A DNA stretch of 31,902 bases from a virus: IMG/VR virus record IMGVR_UViG_3300010233_000073, positions 8,963 through 40,864 of that record. One strand, 5' to 3'. Every line of letters begins with the position of its first letter. Position 1 is the first letter of the stretch. Of this stretch, positions 12,820-19,643 are shown piece after piece. The notes beneath the pieces are model-generated. The model was not told the DNA's origin. It saw only the letters and a list, made by a program, of their open reading frames with translations, and made no database searches. The position numbers and the translations under genes were made by a program.

Positions 12820-13223
12820 TGACGCCGGAACTCCGAAAACTACTTGATGCCTTGCCAATTGCCCCGCCGATTATTCAACATCACACGATATCCGTAGCCG
12901 AGATTGCAGCGGGAAGAACCACCGTTGAATACCCTTCACTGGACGCCGGTCAAGTCCCTGTATGGATGTCCGACCTTGAGAAGATTGTTAACGACGCCTA
13001 TGCCGCCGGCCTAGCTGCTGGACGTGCGGAAAAGCCCGTTACCCCGTGGCATCGCTCGATTCAAAAGGGCGAGAAACTTCGGCATATTGTTGAGATTGAG
13101 GGATACAACGCGATATCTTCGCTATACCACTTTACAAACGGCGGATTCACAGGTCCGCAAAATTACGATTATTGGACTACTTTTCTTCCTACTTTTATTG
13201 TGAGAACCAATGCCAAACCTTAA
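12819..13223 (+). CDS. Unknown protein upstream of SSB
   Basis: Encodes 134 residues. Contains a helical AYAAGLAAGRAE segment (about residues 60-72) and an aromatic C-terminus. Not recognised. Its last 14 bases overlap the SSB gene, so the two are coupled. The ATG at 12819 overlaps the preceding TGA. Confidence 0.55.
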   Translation: MTPELRKLLDALPIAPPIIQHHTISVAEIAAGRTTVEYPSLDAGQVPVWMSDLEKIVNDAYAAGLAAGRAEKPVTPWHRSIQKGEKLRHIVEIEGYNAISSLYHFTNGGFTGPQNYDYWTTFLPTFIVRTNAKP

Positions 13224-13686
13224 CCGCGTCATGCTCATGGGAAACCTCACCCGCGATCCGGAGTGTAAATTCCTACCGTCTGGAATAGCTATCGTCGGAT
13301 TCGGACTCGCCATCAATCGCCGATGGAAGAACACAACCACCGGCGAGCAACAAGAGGAAGTTACGTTCATCGACGTGGAATTCTTCGGCAAAACTGGCGA
13401 GGTCATCAATCAGCACTTGAAGAAGGGCCGACCGCTTTATGTGGAAGGCCGGTTGAAGCTGGACCAGTGGCAGGACAAAGAGGGCCAGAACCGCAGCAAA
13501 TTAAAGGTTGTTGGTGAGTCTTTCGAGTTCATCGACGGCAAGCCACAATCCGACGAGCCGCCCGCACCACAACCCGCGAGCAAGCCGAAGACCCTCGCCG
13601 ACTTCCCGAAGTCTGGCGGGAACCGGATGAAGATGCCGGAGATGAACACGCATCCACCTATTGAAGAATCTGATATCCCTTTCTAA
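13210..13686 (+). CDS. ssb: Single-stranded DNA-binding protein
   Basis: Encodes 158 residues. The OB-fold opening LNRVMLMGNLTRDPECKFLPSGIAIVGFGLAINRRW, the FIDVEFFGKTGEVINQHLKKGRPLYVEGRL segment and a Pro-rich linker are typical of bacterial-type SSB. The acidic tail ends ESDIPF, the interaction tip that binds host replication and repair proteins. It coats single-stranded DNA made by the exonuclease and helicase. Length and domain order are normal. Confidence 0.95.
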   Translation: MPNLNRVMLMGNLTRDPECKFLPSGIAIVGFGLAINRRWKNTTTGEQQEEVTFIDVEFFGKTGEVINQHLKKGRPLYVEGRLKLDQWQDKEGQNRSKLKVVGESFEFIDGKPQSDEPPAPQPASKPKTLADFPKSGGNRMKMPEMNTHPPIEESDIPF

Positions 13687-13708
13687 CCCCAACCCCTAGG
13701 AGCTACCC

Positions 13709-13948
13709 ATGTCCGAGCCGAAGAAACGCAAGCCGAAACCGTTCATCCTTGAACAAACCATCAAGCCCGACAGTACGCAATACATGGCGGTGTCGCAAGC
13801 TGATGGTGTTCCATGTCGATTCGAATCCACTGCCACCGCCATCAAGTACGCGACTGATACCCTTACTGGAAAGGTTCGCGTCATCCAAGTCTGCGACGAA
13901 TTCACCGTCGCCGTCAAGACCATCGAAAAACGCATCGTCACCCGCTGA
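13709..13948 (+). CDS. Small basic protein of unknown function
   Basis: Encodes 79 residues: a Lys/Arg-rich start (PKKRKPKPF), then alternating strands (YMAVSQADGVPCRFESTATAIKYA, KVRVIQVCDEFTVAVKTIEKR). Not recognised. Its stop codon lies within the TTGTGCAAAA element ahead of the next promoter. CTAGGAG precedes the ATG. Confidence 0.6.
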   Translation: MSEPKKRKPKPFILEQTIKPDSTQYMAVSQADGVPCRFESTATAIKYATDTLTGKVRVIQVCDEFTVAVKTIEKRIVTR

Positions 13949-14005
13949 TTGTGCAAAACTTCGGGATAACTTCACGCTTGATGTTCGCTTATCGTTCGGT
14001 ATGAT
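13949..14005 (+). promoter_or_regulatory. Promoter with degenerate upstream box
   Basis: TTGATG (13978-13983), 16-base spacer, TATGAT (14000-14005), preceded by TCACGC. TTGTGCAAAA (13949-13958) is a degraded version of the TTGTGGAAAA seen before the promoter at 19588. The transcript should begin near 14010, at the base of a folded leader. Confidence 0.65.
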
Positions 14006-14009
14006 TTAA

Positions 14010-14078
14010 GGCGTGATTGATGGCATCGTAGCCAACGGTGGATTCAATTCCTCCAACCGAAGGGAGAACGCCATGTAA
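14010..14078 (+). ncRNA. Folded leader with start-stop AUGUAA element
   Basis: GGCGT (14010-14014) pairs with ACGCC (14068-14072), closing a domain with two inner hairpins: TGGC/GCCA (14021-14024/14031-14034) and CGGTGGA/TCC-ACCG (14036-14042/14052-14059, one bulge). AGGGAG (14061-14066), a good Shine-Dalgarno, is inside the domain and is followed by ATG TAA (14073-14078) directly after the closing stem. A ribosome pausing on this minimal ORF would open the fold. No known riboswitch class recognised. Confidence 0.5.
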
Positions 14079-14107
14079 CCCCAACCTGCCTGAGTCGAAC
14101 ATAGCAA

Positions 14108-14135
14108 CTCCGGCGACGTGAAAACGCCGCCGGAG
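14108..14135 (+). other. GNRA-capped hairpin in the leader
   Basis: CTCCGGCG (14108-14115) pairs with CGCCGGAG (14128-14135); one A-C mismatch is followed by CGT/ACG and a GAAA tetraloop. It lies between the start-stop element and the 14169 gene. No T-run follows, so it is more likely structural than a terminator. Confidence 0.6.
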
Positions 14136-14168
14136 GATTTCGGAACATTTCAAACACAAAGGAACCCC

Positions 14169-14804
14169 ATGCCAATCACCTACCCACACGGCAAGAATCA
14201 CTCTTGCCACCCCGCGACGGATTATTCCAAGGTCCACGACGTTTTGCTCGCCGCTGTCGAGACGTACCGGCCTGATCTAAAGGCTATCAAACTAACCATC
14301 GACACCGTGATTTGCGAGAACGTCACCGATGAAGACGGCACAACCGGCCCCGCTGTCAAGATGCACGGAACGCCTGTAGCGGCCCGCATCGCCGTCAACA
14401 GCACGATCCTACGGGCACAAGGACTCGCGGATGCCTTGATCCTCGTGGACGGCCACAGATGGAAGGAAATGGCGGAAGCGGAACGGCTATCCCTGATGCA
14501 CGACATGATCGCCGGGATCATGGTGTCAGTCGATGACGACGGGCAAACTGAAACCGATGATCAAGGACGCCCGAAGATCAAAATCAAGCCCTTCGATTAT
14601 CGGATCGCGGGATATGCCGAAGTCGCCAAGGCTCACGGCACAAACTCGCATGAGGTCATCGAGTACAACCAAGTCGTTACATCGTTTGGCGACGTGCTGA
14701 ATCCAGAGTTACCACCCGCAAGGTTGGCACCGGAACTCCCAACCCGACAAGCATTCTATGACCGCGTGTCATCTGCCGTAAATCGGTCGATAGCAGACCA
14801 ATAA
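14169..14804 (+). CDS. Phage metallopeptidase-like protein with lost HExxH
   Basis: Encodes 211 residues. VKMHGTPVAARIAVNSTILRAQGLADALILVDGHRW and RPKIKIKPFDYRIAGYAEVAKAHGTNSHEV match a family of putative phage metallopeptidases (HG-x-PA-A-x-I-R, then AD-x-x-I-x-IDG-x-x-W, then DHELEHL, then K-x-x-x-x-D). Where the zinc motif should be, this protein has H111-D-M-I-A115, so the catalytic Glu and second His are missing. It may be a non-catalytic binding protein. The ATG at 14169 has AAAGGAA upstream, downstream of the folded leader. Confidence 0.6.
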   Translation: MPITYPHGKNHSCHPATDYSKVHDVLLAAVETYRPDLKAIKLTIDTVICENVTDEDGTTGPAVKMHGTPVAARIAVNSTILRAQGLADALILVDGHRWKEMAEAERLSLMHDMIAGIMVSVDDDGQTETDDQGRPKIKIKPFDYRIAGYAEVAKAHGTNSHEVIEYNQVVTSFGDVLNPELPPARLAPELPTRQAFYDRVSSAVNRSIADQ

Positions 14805-14898
14805 CCCGCATTTGACGGCCTGAGCAACCGCCCGCGTTGGGGAAACCTGACGCGAGGTTTTACTTGACCCGCGTCCCGAAATCCTGTAGAAATACGCC

Positions 14899-14927
14899 TT
14901 GACGTACACATACTTTCTCGGTAAAAT
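14899..14927 (+). promoter_or_regulatory. Promoter of an apparently leaderless gene
   Basis: TTGACG (14899-14904), 17-base spacer, TAAAAT (14922-14927). The ATG of the next gene starts six bases beyond the -10, so transcription should start at or next to the ATG. Confidence 0.7.
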
Positions 14928-14933
14928 CGCGTT

Positions 14934-15140
14934 ATGCCAAAAGACCAAAAAAGCATCGGTATTTCAACTGCCGACTATGAAAACCTGATTCAGATCAGGG
15001 ATCATGGACGGTTTGGAACGCTCACTTCAACCCTTCGAATTTTGATGGCCGAGTATCGCGTCAACCGGGCTAAACAGGGCGATCATGTCGCTAAGCGGTG
15101 GGACAACAAGGAGGTATCCAATGAAACGCGGAACTCCTGA
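14934..15140 (+). CDS. Small possible ribbon-helix-helix protein, leaderless
   Basis: Encodes 68 residues. KSIGISTADYENLIQIRDHGRFGTLTSTLRILMAEY has the strand-helix-helix look of small ribbon-helix-helix regulators. No Shine-Dalgarno precedes the ATG at 14934, which lies six bases after a -10 box. It overlaps the replication gene by 20 bases, so translation of the two may be linked. A replication-control role is inferred from position. Confidence 0.55.
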   Translation: MPKDQKSIGISTADYENLIQIRDHGRFGTLTSTLRILMAEYRVNRAKQGDHVAKRWDNKEVSNETRNS

Positions 15141-16032
15141 TCATCCCAAAATGAAGAAGTTTGCTCGGCTCATCAAGATGCCGGTATTCGCCGCCGTGGG
15201 CATTATGGAAATGCTTTGGCACTGGACGGCGAAGTTTGCACCTGCTGGCGATATTGGCCGGTTCGAGGACGCTGACATCGCCGAAGCTGTATCGTGGCCG
15301 TCAGATCGTTCATCCAGTGAATTAATTGATGCAATGGTTGAATCGAAGTGGGTTGATCGTACAAAAGATGAGTCAAGGTTGTACATTCATGGATGGCATG
15401 AACACGCCGATGATACTGTTCACATGTCACTTGCTCGCGACACAAAATTCTTCGCAAACGGCGTAATGCCAAAGCTTTCCAGAATGTCGAACGACGAAAA
15501 GAAACGCATTGAAGACGCATTCAAGGCGTTAGAAAGCAATGGACAAGCACATAACGACGCATCCAATGCACATAAATGTGCATCAAAACGCACTGCCATA
15601 GCCATGCCATGCCTTAGCCAAGCCATCCCCATCCATAGCCATGAGCATTCTGGCAGAGTGGATGGAGGTGGAATTTCAGAAGCGTTCAAAGCAGTTGCGG
15701 GCAATGCCGGGATCAACGGTCGAGGCGTAATCGACGCAGGACGGGCAGGGGATGACCCGTGGCGGGTTTTGTTGCATGGGGCCGACATCGACGCCGGTGC
15801 TCCGGTCAAGTCTCGCCCTGCCGTCTTGCTGGCCCGTTTGAAGTCAGGGACGCCGCCGAAATCTAAACCGACGCCGGAAATTCTTTACAACGCGATTTCC
15901 GCCGGCGTGGTGAAGTCGGTGAACGGGAAAGAAATCAACGGATCGAAAATTGGTTGGGGTAGTTCGGGATTGAGTATCGACGGAAATATTTTTGTGTCGG
16001 CGGATAAGCTGGCGGAATCGAGCATCGGATGA
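15121..16032 (+). CDS. Replication initiator-like protein
   Basis: Encodes 303 residues. The first 110 or so (HPKMKKFARLIKMPVFAAVGIMEMLWHWTAKFAPAGDIGRF ... IAEAVSWP ... ALVESKW-type end with IHGWHEHADD) follow the winged-helix N-terminal domain of phage replisome-organiser proteins. A low-complexity linker follows (about residues 140-178), encoded by short DNA repeats. The C-terminal part is unrecognised. The stop overlaps the DnaB helicase start (ATGA), the expected partner. The ATG at 15121 has AAGGAGG upstream. Domain call is by pattern; I infer it loads the helicase. Confidence 0.65.
   Translation: MKRGTPDHPKMKKFARLIKMPVFAAVGIMEMLWHWTAKFAPAGDIGRFEDADIAEAVSWPSDRSSSELIDAMVESKWVDRTKDESRLYIHGWHEHADDTVHMSLARDTKFFANGVMPKLSRMSNDEKKRIEDAFKALESNGQAHNDASNAHKCASKRTAIAMPCLSQAIPIHSHEHSGRVDGGGISEAFKAVAGNAGINGRGVIDAGRAGDDPWRVLLHGADIDAGAPVKSRPAVLLARLKSGTPPKSKPTPEILYNAISAGVVKSVNGKEINGSKIGWGSSGLSIDGNIFVSADKLAESSIG
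15547..15642. repeat. Direct and inverted repeats inside the initiator gene, candidate origin
   Basis: GCACATAA occurs at 15547-15554 and 15568-15575. The second copy is part of ATGCACAT-AA-ATGTGCAT (15566-15583), a perfect 8-bp inverted repeat. Next come GCCAT units at 15595, 15601, 15606, 15622 and 15638, the last three 16 bases apart. Iterons inside the initiator gene are how the lambda origin is built (in gene O). That this is an origin is inference. Confidence 0.45.
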
Positions 16033-17408
16033 TCAGCGACAATCGAAAAACCTTCGTGAACATCGGCCCGCTTTTTGAAGCCGAGCCACCTGAGCGATTT
16101 GAAACCGAGGCCGCATTGTTGGGGTCAGTATTGATCGAGCCATCGGTTTTGTCCGACGTTGTGGAAATCGTGTCTTCATCGAGTTTTTGGAAAACCGCTA
16201 ACGCCATAGTTTTTGAAGCGATGTTGCACCTGTACAACCACAGCATCGAAATCGATGTGAAAACCCTGACTGACCGGCTGAAAAACACAAACCAATTGGA
16301 TGAACTTGACGCCGGAATTGACGGCAATGGTTATGTTGGAATTCGGTATTTGGTTTTTTTGGCCGAGCAGGTTCCATCGGCTGCATCAGCGGTGCATTAC
16401 GCTCGAATTATTCGAGACACACACAAGAAACGCCAGATCATTGAAGTTTGCGGCAAAGCACTTCACGCCGTTTACAAAGAACCTGATCCTGTGGGTGAGC
16501 AACTGGACGCCTTGGAATCCGCTGTTTTTGCCCTACGTGACGACAAATCGCAAGTTGAGGCGGAAGGTATCGCGGAACTTTTGCAGCAAGCGTATGACCG
16601 ACTGGAAGGCGACGACCAGCGAGGAATAGCGACCGGGTTTTACGATCTGGACGAAGCGTTAGCCGGTGGGCTTCGTGACGGCGAAGTTGTGATCATTGGT
16701 GCCCGGCCCAGTGTCGGCAAAACCGCATTCGCCACAAACATCGCGGAACATATCGGCGTGAACCTGAAAATCCCGACGATGCTTTTCTCGATGGAAATGT
16801 CCCGCGAGGAGTTGAGCAATCGAATCCTGTGTAGTCGGTCAGGAGTGACCATCGGCAACAAAAAGCGGTTGATGATTACGGCACTTGAAAAAGACTCGAT
16901 GCGAGCCGCCGTCGAGGAAGTGGCAGAAGGCCGATTGCTTATTGACGACACGCCAGCTCTAACAATCATGGGCCTTCGTGCCAAGGTTCGCCGGTACGTG
17001 AAACGCTACGGAATCAAGATCGTTTTCATCGACTACCTGCAACTCATGACCGGCCCGAAGAGTCCGAACCGGCAAGAGGAAGTATCCGCGATCAGTCGAG
17101 GATTGAAGGCCATCGCCCGCGAAATGAAAATACCTGTGGTTTGCTTGAGCCAGCTTAACCGTGAGTCGGAAGGCCGCGAGGATCATCGCCCGCGAATGAG
17201 CGACTTGAGGGAATCCGGAGCGGTTGAACAGGACGCTGATGCCGTGATCATGCTTCACCGAGAAGATTATTACAACCGCACCAAGCCGGGGTTTATTCCC
17301 GACAACAAAGCCGAAGCGATTTTGTGCAAAAACCGCCGTGGACCAACAGGAGTTTTCAACCTGTGGTTTGATTCTTCAACAACTCGATTCAGGAACCTTG
17401 CCCAATGA
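16029..17408 (+). CDS. dnaB: Replicative DNA helicase, DnaB family
   Basis: Encodes 459 residues, full family length. The N-terminal helical domain (TEAALLGSVLIEPSVL) is followed by a RecA-type core: Walker A GARPSVGKT (224-232), SMEMSREELSNRIL, Walker B FIDYLQLM (333-340), SQLNRESEGREDHRPRMSDLRESGAVEQDADAVIMLHRE, and a C-terminal KNRRGPTG. It unwinds duplex DNA 5' to 3' as a ring at the phage fork, presumably loaded by the product of the upstream overlapping gene. No intein here. Its stop overlaps the next start. Confidence 0.96.
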   Translation: MISDNRKTFVNIGPLFEAEPPERFETEAALLGSVLIEPSVLSDVVEIVSSSSFWKTANAIVFEAMLHLYNHSIEIDVKTLTDRLKNTNQLDELDAGIDGNGYVGIRYLVFLAEQVPSAASAVHYARIIRDTHKKRQIIEVCGKALHAVYKEPDPVGEQLDALESAVFALRDDKSQVEAEGIAELLQQAYDRLEGDDQRGIATGFYDLDEALAGGLRDGEVVIIGARPSVGKTAFATNIAEHIGVNLKIPTMLFSMEMSREELSNRILCSRSGVTIGNKKRLMITALEKDSMRAAVEEVAEGRLLIDDTPALTIMGLRAKVRRYVKRYGIKIVFIDYLQLMTGPKSPNRQEEVSAISRGLKAIAREMKIPVVCLSQLNRESEGREDHRPRMSDLRESGAVEQDADAVIMLHREDYYNRTKPGFIPDNKAEAILCKNRRGPTGVFNLWFDSSTTRFRNLAQ

Positions 17409-17653
17409 CCCAATGGAAATACCTACCGATTCCAGTTTCAACCCGAAACCGGAGACCAGTAACGCAGGTCGAAACAAACCTAATGACGATTGGGGAAATA
17501 TCGCAACACTTTGGAATCTCGTGCAACAAGTTTCGATTCTGGATTTCGTGTGGTGCCCCACACGTAACTATCGCCACAAGAATCCACGACGCAAGGCCCG
17601 CGATTTACTCCGACCCACAAGTAGTTACCGATTGGCTTAACGCTCGACCCTGA
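17405..17653 (+). CDS. Helix-turn-helix protein, excisionase/MerR-like
   Basis: Encodes 82 residues. LMTIGEISQHFGISCNKFRFWISCGAPHVTIATRIHDARPAIYSDPQVVTDWL follows the short winged-helix pattern used by phage excisionases and MerR-type DNA-binding heads (TIGEIS-x-x-x-G-I-S ... W). Met27 at 17483 is an alternative start, but the ATG at 17405 overlaps the DnaB stop (ATGA), as in neighbouring pairs. No integrase is in view, so excisionase function is not supported. Confidence 0.55.
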   Translation: MTQWKYLPIPVSTRNRRPVTQVETNLMTIGEISQHFGISCNKFRFWISCGAPHVTIATRIHDARPAIYSDPQVVTDWLNARP

Positions 17654-17723
17654 ACCACAACCGACGTGATCGTCAAAACGCCATTCACACCGAAAGAACT
17701 CAAACAAATCAGCAAGGAAGACA

Positions 17724-17939
17724 ATGACCACCCTTAACAACCACATCGAAGACCTGCTACGCCGGAACCCGGAAGGGCTGTCGGTTCCGAGCATGATCGA
17801 GAAACTTATGAGACCGTGGGGAAAAACAAGGTGCAATGAAATCCATCTTGACCTTGCCGAACTCATCATCCGCGACCGCGTCCAGTGCATCCCCGGCCCC
17901 ACCGACGAAACCACGATTTACAAATGGATTCCGCAATGA
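17724..17939 (+). CDS. Small winged-helix-like protein
   Basis: Encodes 71 residues. IEDLLRRNPEGLSVPSMIEKLMRPWGKTRCNEIHLDLAELIIRDRVQCIPGPTDETTIYKWIP has helix-helix-helix-wing spacing (G-L-S-x-x-x-I ... L-x-x-L-I-x-x-x-x-V ... YKW). Probably DNA-binding. AAGGAAG precedes the ATG. ATGA overlap with the next gene. Confidence 0.55.
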   Translation: MTTLNNHIEDLLRRNPEGLSVPSMIEKLMRPWGKTRCNEIHLDLAELIIRDRVQCIPGPTDETTIYKWIPQ

Positions 17940-18061
17940 AAACCTATATCGGCAAATATCGTGCGGGCCTGACATGGCGAATGTTCACCGCCGAGCAATT
18001 GGACAGCTTGCAGGACGCTGGACATGAAATAATCCGGTTCAAGGGATTAAACTGCACATGA
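17936..18061 (+). CDS. Very small protein of unknown function
   Basis: Encodes 41 residues, MKTYIGKYRAGLTWRMFTAE onwards, ending FKGLNCT. It overlaps both neighbours by four bases (ATGA), the same coupling used along this operon, which supports it as a true gene. No family recognised. Confidence 0.5.
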   Translation: MKTYIGKYRAGLTWRMFTAEQLDSLQDAGHEIIRFKGLNCT

Positions 18062-18183
18062 ATGATCTGAAAACCCGTGCCGAAGTCCTGCAATGGTACA
18101 TCGAGTTCAACGCAGGCGGCACGCCGCACACCGAAGCAGAAATCAACCGTGTCCGCGAACTTTTGAAAAAGGAAACCCGATGA
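18058..18183 (+). CDS. Very small helical protein of unknown function
   Basis: Encodes 41 residues (MNDLKTRAEVLQWYIEFNAG, then TPHTEAEINRVRELLKKETR), two helices joined by a Gly turn. It overlaps its neighbours by ATGA at both ends. Not recognised; the coupling supports it. Confidence 0.5.
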   Translation: MNDLKTRAEVLQWYIEFNAGGTPHTEAEINRVRELLKKETR

Positions 18184-18488
18184 AAACCGAAGTGAAAGAG
18201 CGAACAGGACGAACAACCCGCATGTTGCAAGAGGCTCGCAAGCTGGCCGAAGGTGGATTCGCTGTTTACGTGATCTGCCAGAACCCCGACGAACTGAAGG
18301 AGATTTTCGGCGAGCCGCGACTTGGTGTGAAGTTTGAGCGATGGGTATCGTCACTCGACCCCGAAACACTTCGGCTTCGTGGGTCATTCCCAGCTACTCG
18401 CGTTTTGATCGATCACTACACGCTTGAAACACGGTTTGCTGCGATTCTCAAAGAACTTCACCGATACGATGCGGAGTCCGGAAAATGA
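18180..18488 (+). CDS. P-loop-like phage protein (GRTTRM family)
   Basis: Encodes 102 residues. GRTTRMLQEARKLAEGGFAVYVICQN resembles a degenerate Walker A followed by its helix and a strand; RVLIDHYTLE could be a Walker B-like strand. Short GRTTRM proteins occur in phages without known function. No complete ATPase motif set is present, so nucleotide hydrolysis is doubtful. The start at 18180 overlaps the previous stop (ATGA). Confidence 0.6.
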   Translation: MKTEVKERTGRTTRMLQEARKLAEGGFAVYVICQNPDELKEIFGEPRLGVKFERWVSSLDPETLRLRGSFPATRVLIDHYTLETRFAAILKELHRYDAESGK

Positions 18489-18718
18489 ACATTCCCAAAG
18501 TCGGCCAGCGATGGATCGGACCCGGCAAAGGCACGTATGTGATGGTTCGAGAAATCACAAAAGTTGAGCAATCTGGATCGCAATTCAACCCGTTCCACAA
18601 TCTGGTAATCACCTACCGATCACGCAATCGCCTTGGTCACGCGAAAACTTACCGCGTAGGCGGAAGAACTTGGAAAACTTGGCAAAACAAGGCGAAGCTG
18701 ATGGAGGAAAGCAAATGA
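18485..18718 (+). CDS. Small phage protein, VGQRW...WKTW family
   Basis: Encodes 77 residues: IPKVGQRWIGPGKGTYVMVREITKV, a variable turn, VITYRSRN, then TYRVGGRTWKTWQNKAKLME. The same plan (PGQRW ... W-x-x-W ... AKLE) is recognisable in the gene broken by a stop at 23014-23262, so the window holds one whole and one interrupted copy. Likely a small beta-barrel with a terminal helix; function unknown. ATGA overlaps. Confidence 0.6.
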   Translation: MNIPKVGQRWIGPGKGTYVMVREITKVEQSGSQFNPFHNLVITYRSRNRLGHAKTYRVGGRTWKTWQNKAKLMEESK

Positions 18719-18957
18719 CTATCCCAACAATGACAAACTGCCCGCATTCAGGCGATGGATGGTGTTTGAAGTGTGTCCAAAAACTTGACACTGAACTACA
18801 AACACTTCGGCCAGTGTTGAATGTTTCCATAAAACTCTACAGAGCCGCACAAGACAGTGAAATGGATTACGACATTCAGCACGATCAGTTGTTCCGCGAA
18901 GCGAGAGATGTCTGCAATGCCGCGATTCAGTTTCGAAGGGAAGCCGATGTCAAATAA
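18715..18957 (+). CDS. Small zinc-knuckle protein
   Basis: Encodes 80 residues. CPHSGDGWCLKCVQKL gives a Cys-His-Cys-Cys cluster, followed by helices (LDTELQTLRPVLNVSIKLYRAAQ, FREARDVCNAAIQFRRE). Unknown function. ATGA overlap upstream; 11-base overlap with the next gene. Confidence 0.55.
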   Translation: MTIPTMTNCPHSGDGWCLKCVQKLDTELQTLRPVLNVSIKLYRAAQDSEMDYDIQHDQLFREARDVCNAAIQFRREADVK

Positions 18958-19591
18958 CTTCACCTGCCGCCTATGCACCCGAAAAGCCACCGACGCGGGA
19001 TTCTGCCAAGGGCATCGAACGGAGTTCGTTGTATCAGGCTTTCCAGACAACTTCACAGGCCGCGACAGCTTCGTAAATCAACGGAAATCCGACGCCGTGA
19101 CGCGGAGCGAGGTTTTAGCTCGAAAACCGACTCCAACCCCGTCTAAACAATCCGAACCTTGCCAGCATGTCAGGAAACCGTGTTTTCGGGCATCGGTAAA
19201 ACCGAGAAAGTTACCCAAACCGCCCAAAGTGAAGATTGTCAGAGTTGCGAAGTTGTGCCAAGTTCCGGCATGTGGTCGGAAACACTACGGCCTTGGATTG
19301 TGCCGACCACATGGCCAGCGACGGGACAAGTTGGGAAGGCCCGATCTGGCAGAGTTCATCAAGACCACCGACCCGAAGATTGCCCCGCCCGGTTCGATCA
19401 TCAAGCCGAAGACTTATTGCGAAGTCCCGACATGCGGCGAGGGCACCGCCAGCAACCGCATGTGTTCGATGCATCTTTGCCGGTGGAAGTGGCTTGACAG
19501 GCCGGAAATAGAGCATTTCATTCGCACGACACCGGCAGGGAAACAACGCGGTCCATTCATTGCTGTGGATTGTGGAAAACTTTCCGCTTGA
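18947..19591 (+). CDS. Triple zinc-repeat protein
   Basis: Encodes 214 residues. Three related clusters: CRLCTRKATDAGFCQGHR (about 6-23), CQVPACGRKHYGLGLCRPHG (about 114-133) and CEVPTCGEGTASNRMCSMHL (about 167-186). Each has the form C-x(2-4)-C ... C-x-x-H. This pattern flanks HNH homing endonucleases in many phages, but no HNH or GIY-YIG nuclease core is seen here. Probably nucleic-acid-binding. AAGGGAA precedes the ATG at 18947. Confidence 0.6.
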   Translation: MSNNFTCRLCTRKATDAGFCQGHRTEFVVSGFPDNFTGRDSFVNQRKSDAVTRSEVLARKPTPTPSKQSEPCQHVRKPCFRASVKPRKLPKPPKVKIVRVAKLCQVPACGRKHYGLGLCRPHGQRRDKLGRPDLAEFIKTTDPKIAPPGSIIKPKTYCEVPTCGEGTASNRMCSMHLCRWKWLDRPEIEHFIRTTPAGKQRGPFIAVDCGKLSA

Positions 19592-19615
19592 CAACGCGAA
19601 CGGATAGCGTACGAT
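19564..19615 (+). promoter_or_regulatory. Promoter with TGTGGATTGTGGAAAA upstream element
   Basis: TTGACA (19588-19593), 16-base spacer, TACGAT (19610-19615). TGTGGATTGTGGAAAA (19564-19579) ends eight bases before the -35 and is the exact reverse complement of the element at 5956-5971, also eight bases from its -35. It overlaps the end of the preceding gene. Confidence 0.75.
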
Positions 19616-19643
19616 AGGCGAACTTAAACCAAAGGAGATGACG

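Noticed and set aside
15595-15642. A CRISPR-like or microsatellite array
   Set aside because: Units are only 5 bases with irregular spacing, lie inside a coding frame, and have no spacer structure.
17405-17653. An excisionase, hence an integrase-based prophage module
   Set aside because: The HTH type fits, but no integrase, attachment site or lysogeny module is present in the window.
17666-17737. A 23-codon GTG ORF between the HTH gene and the 17724 gene
   Set aside because: Too short, no Shine-Dalgarno, and it overlaps the ribosome site and start of the next gene.
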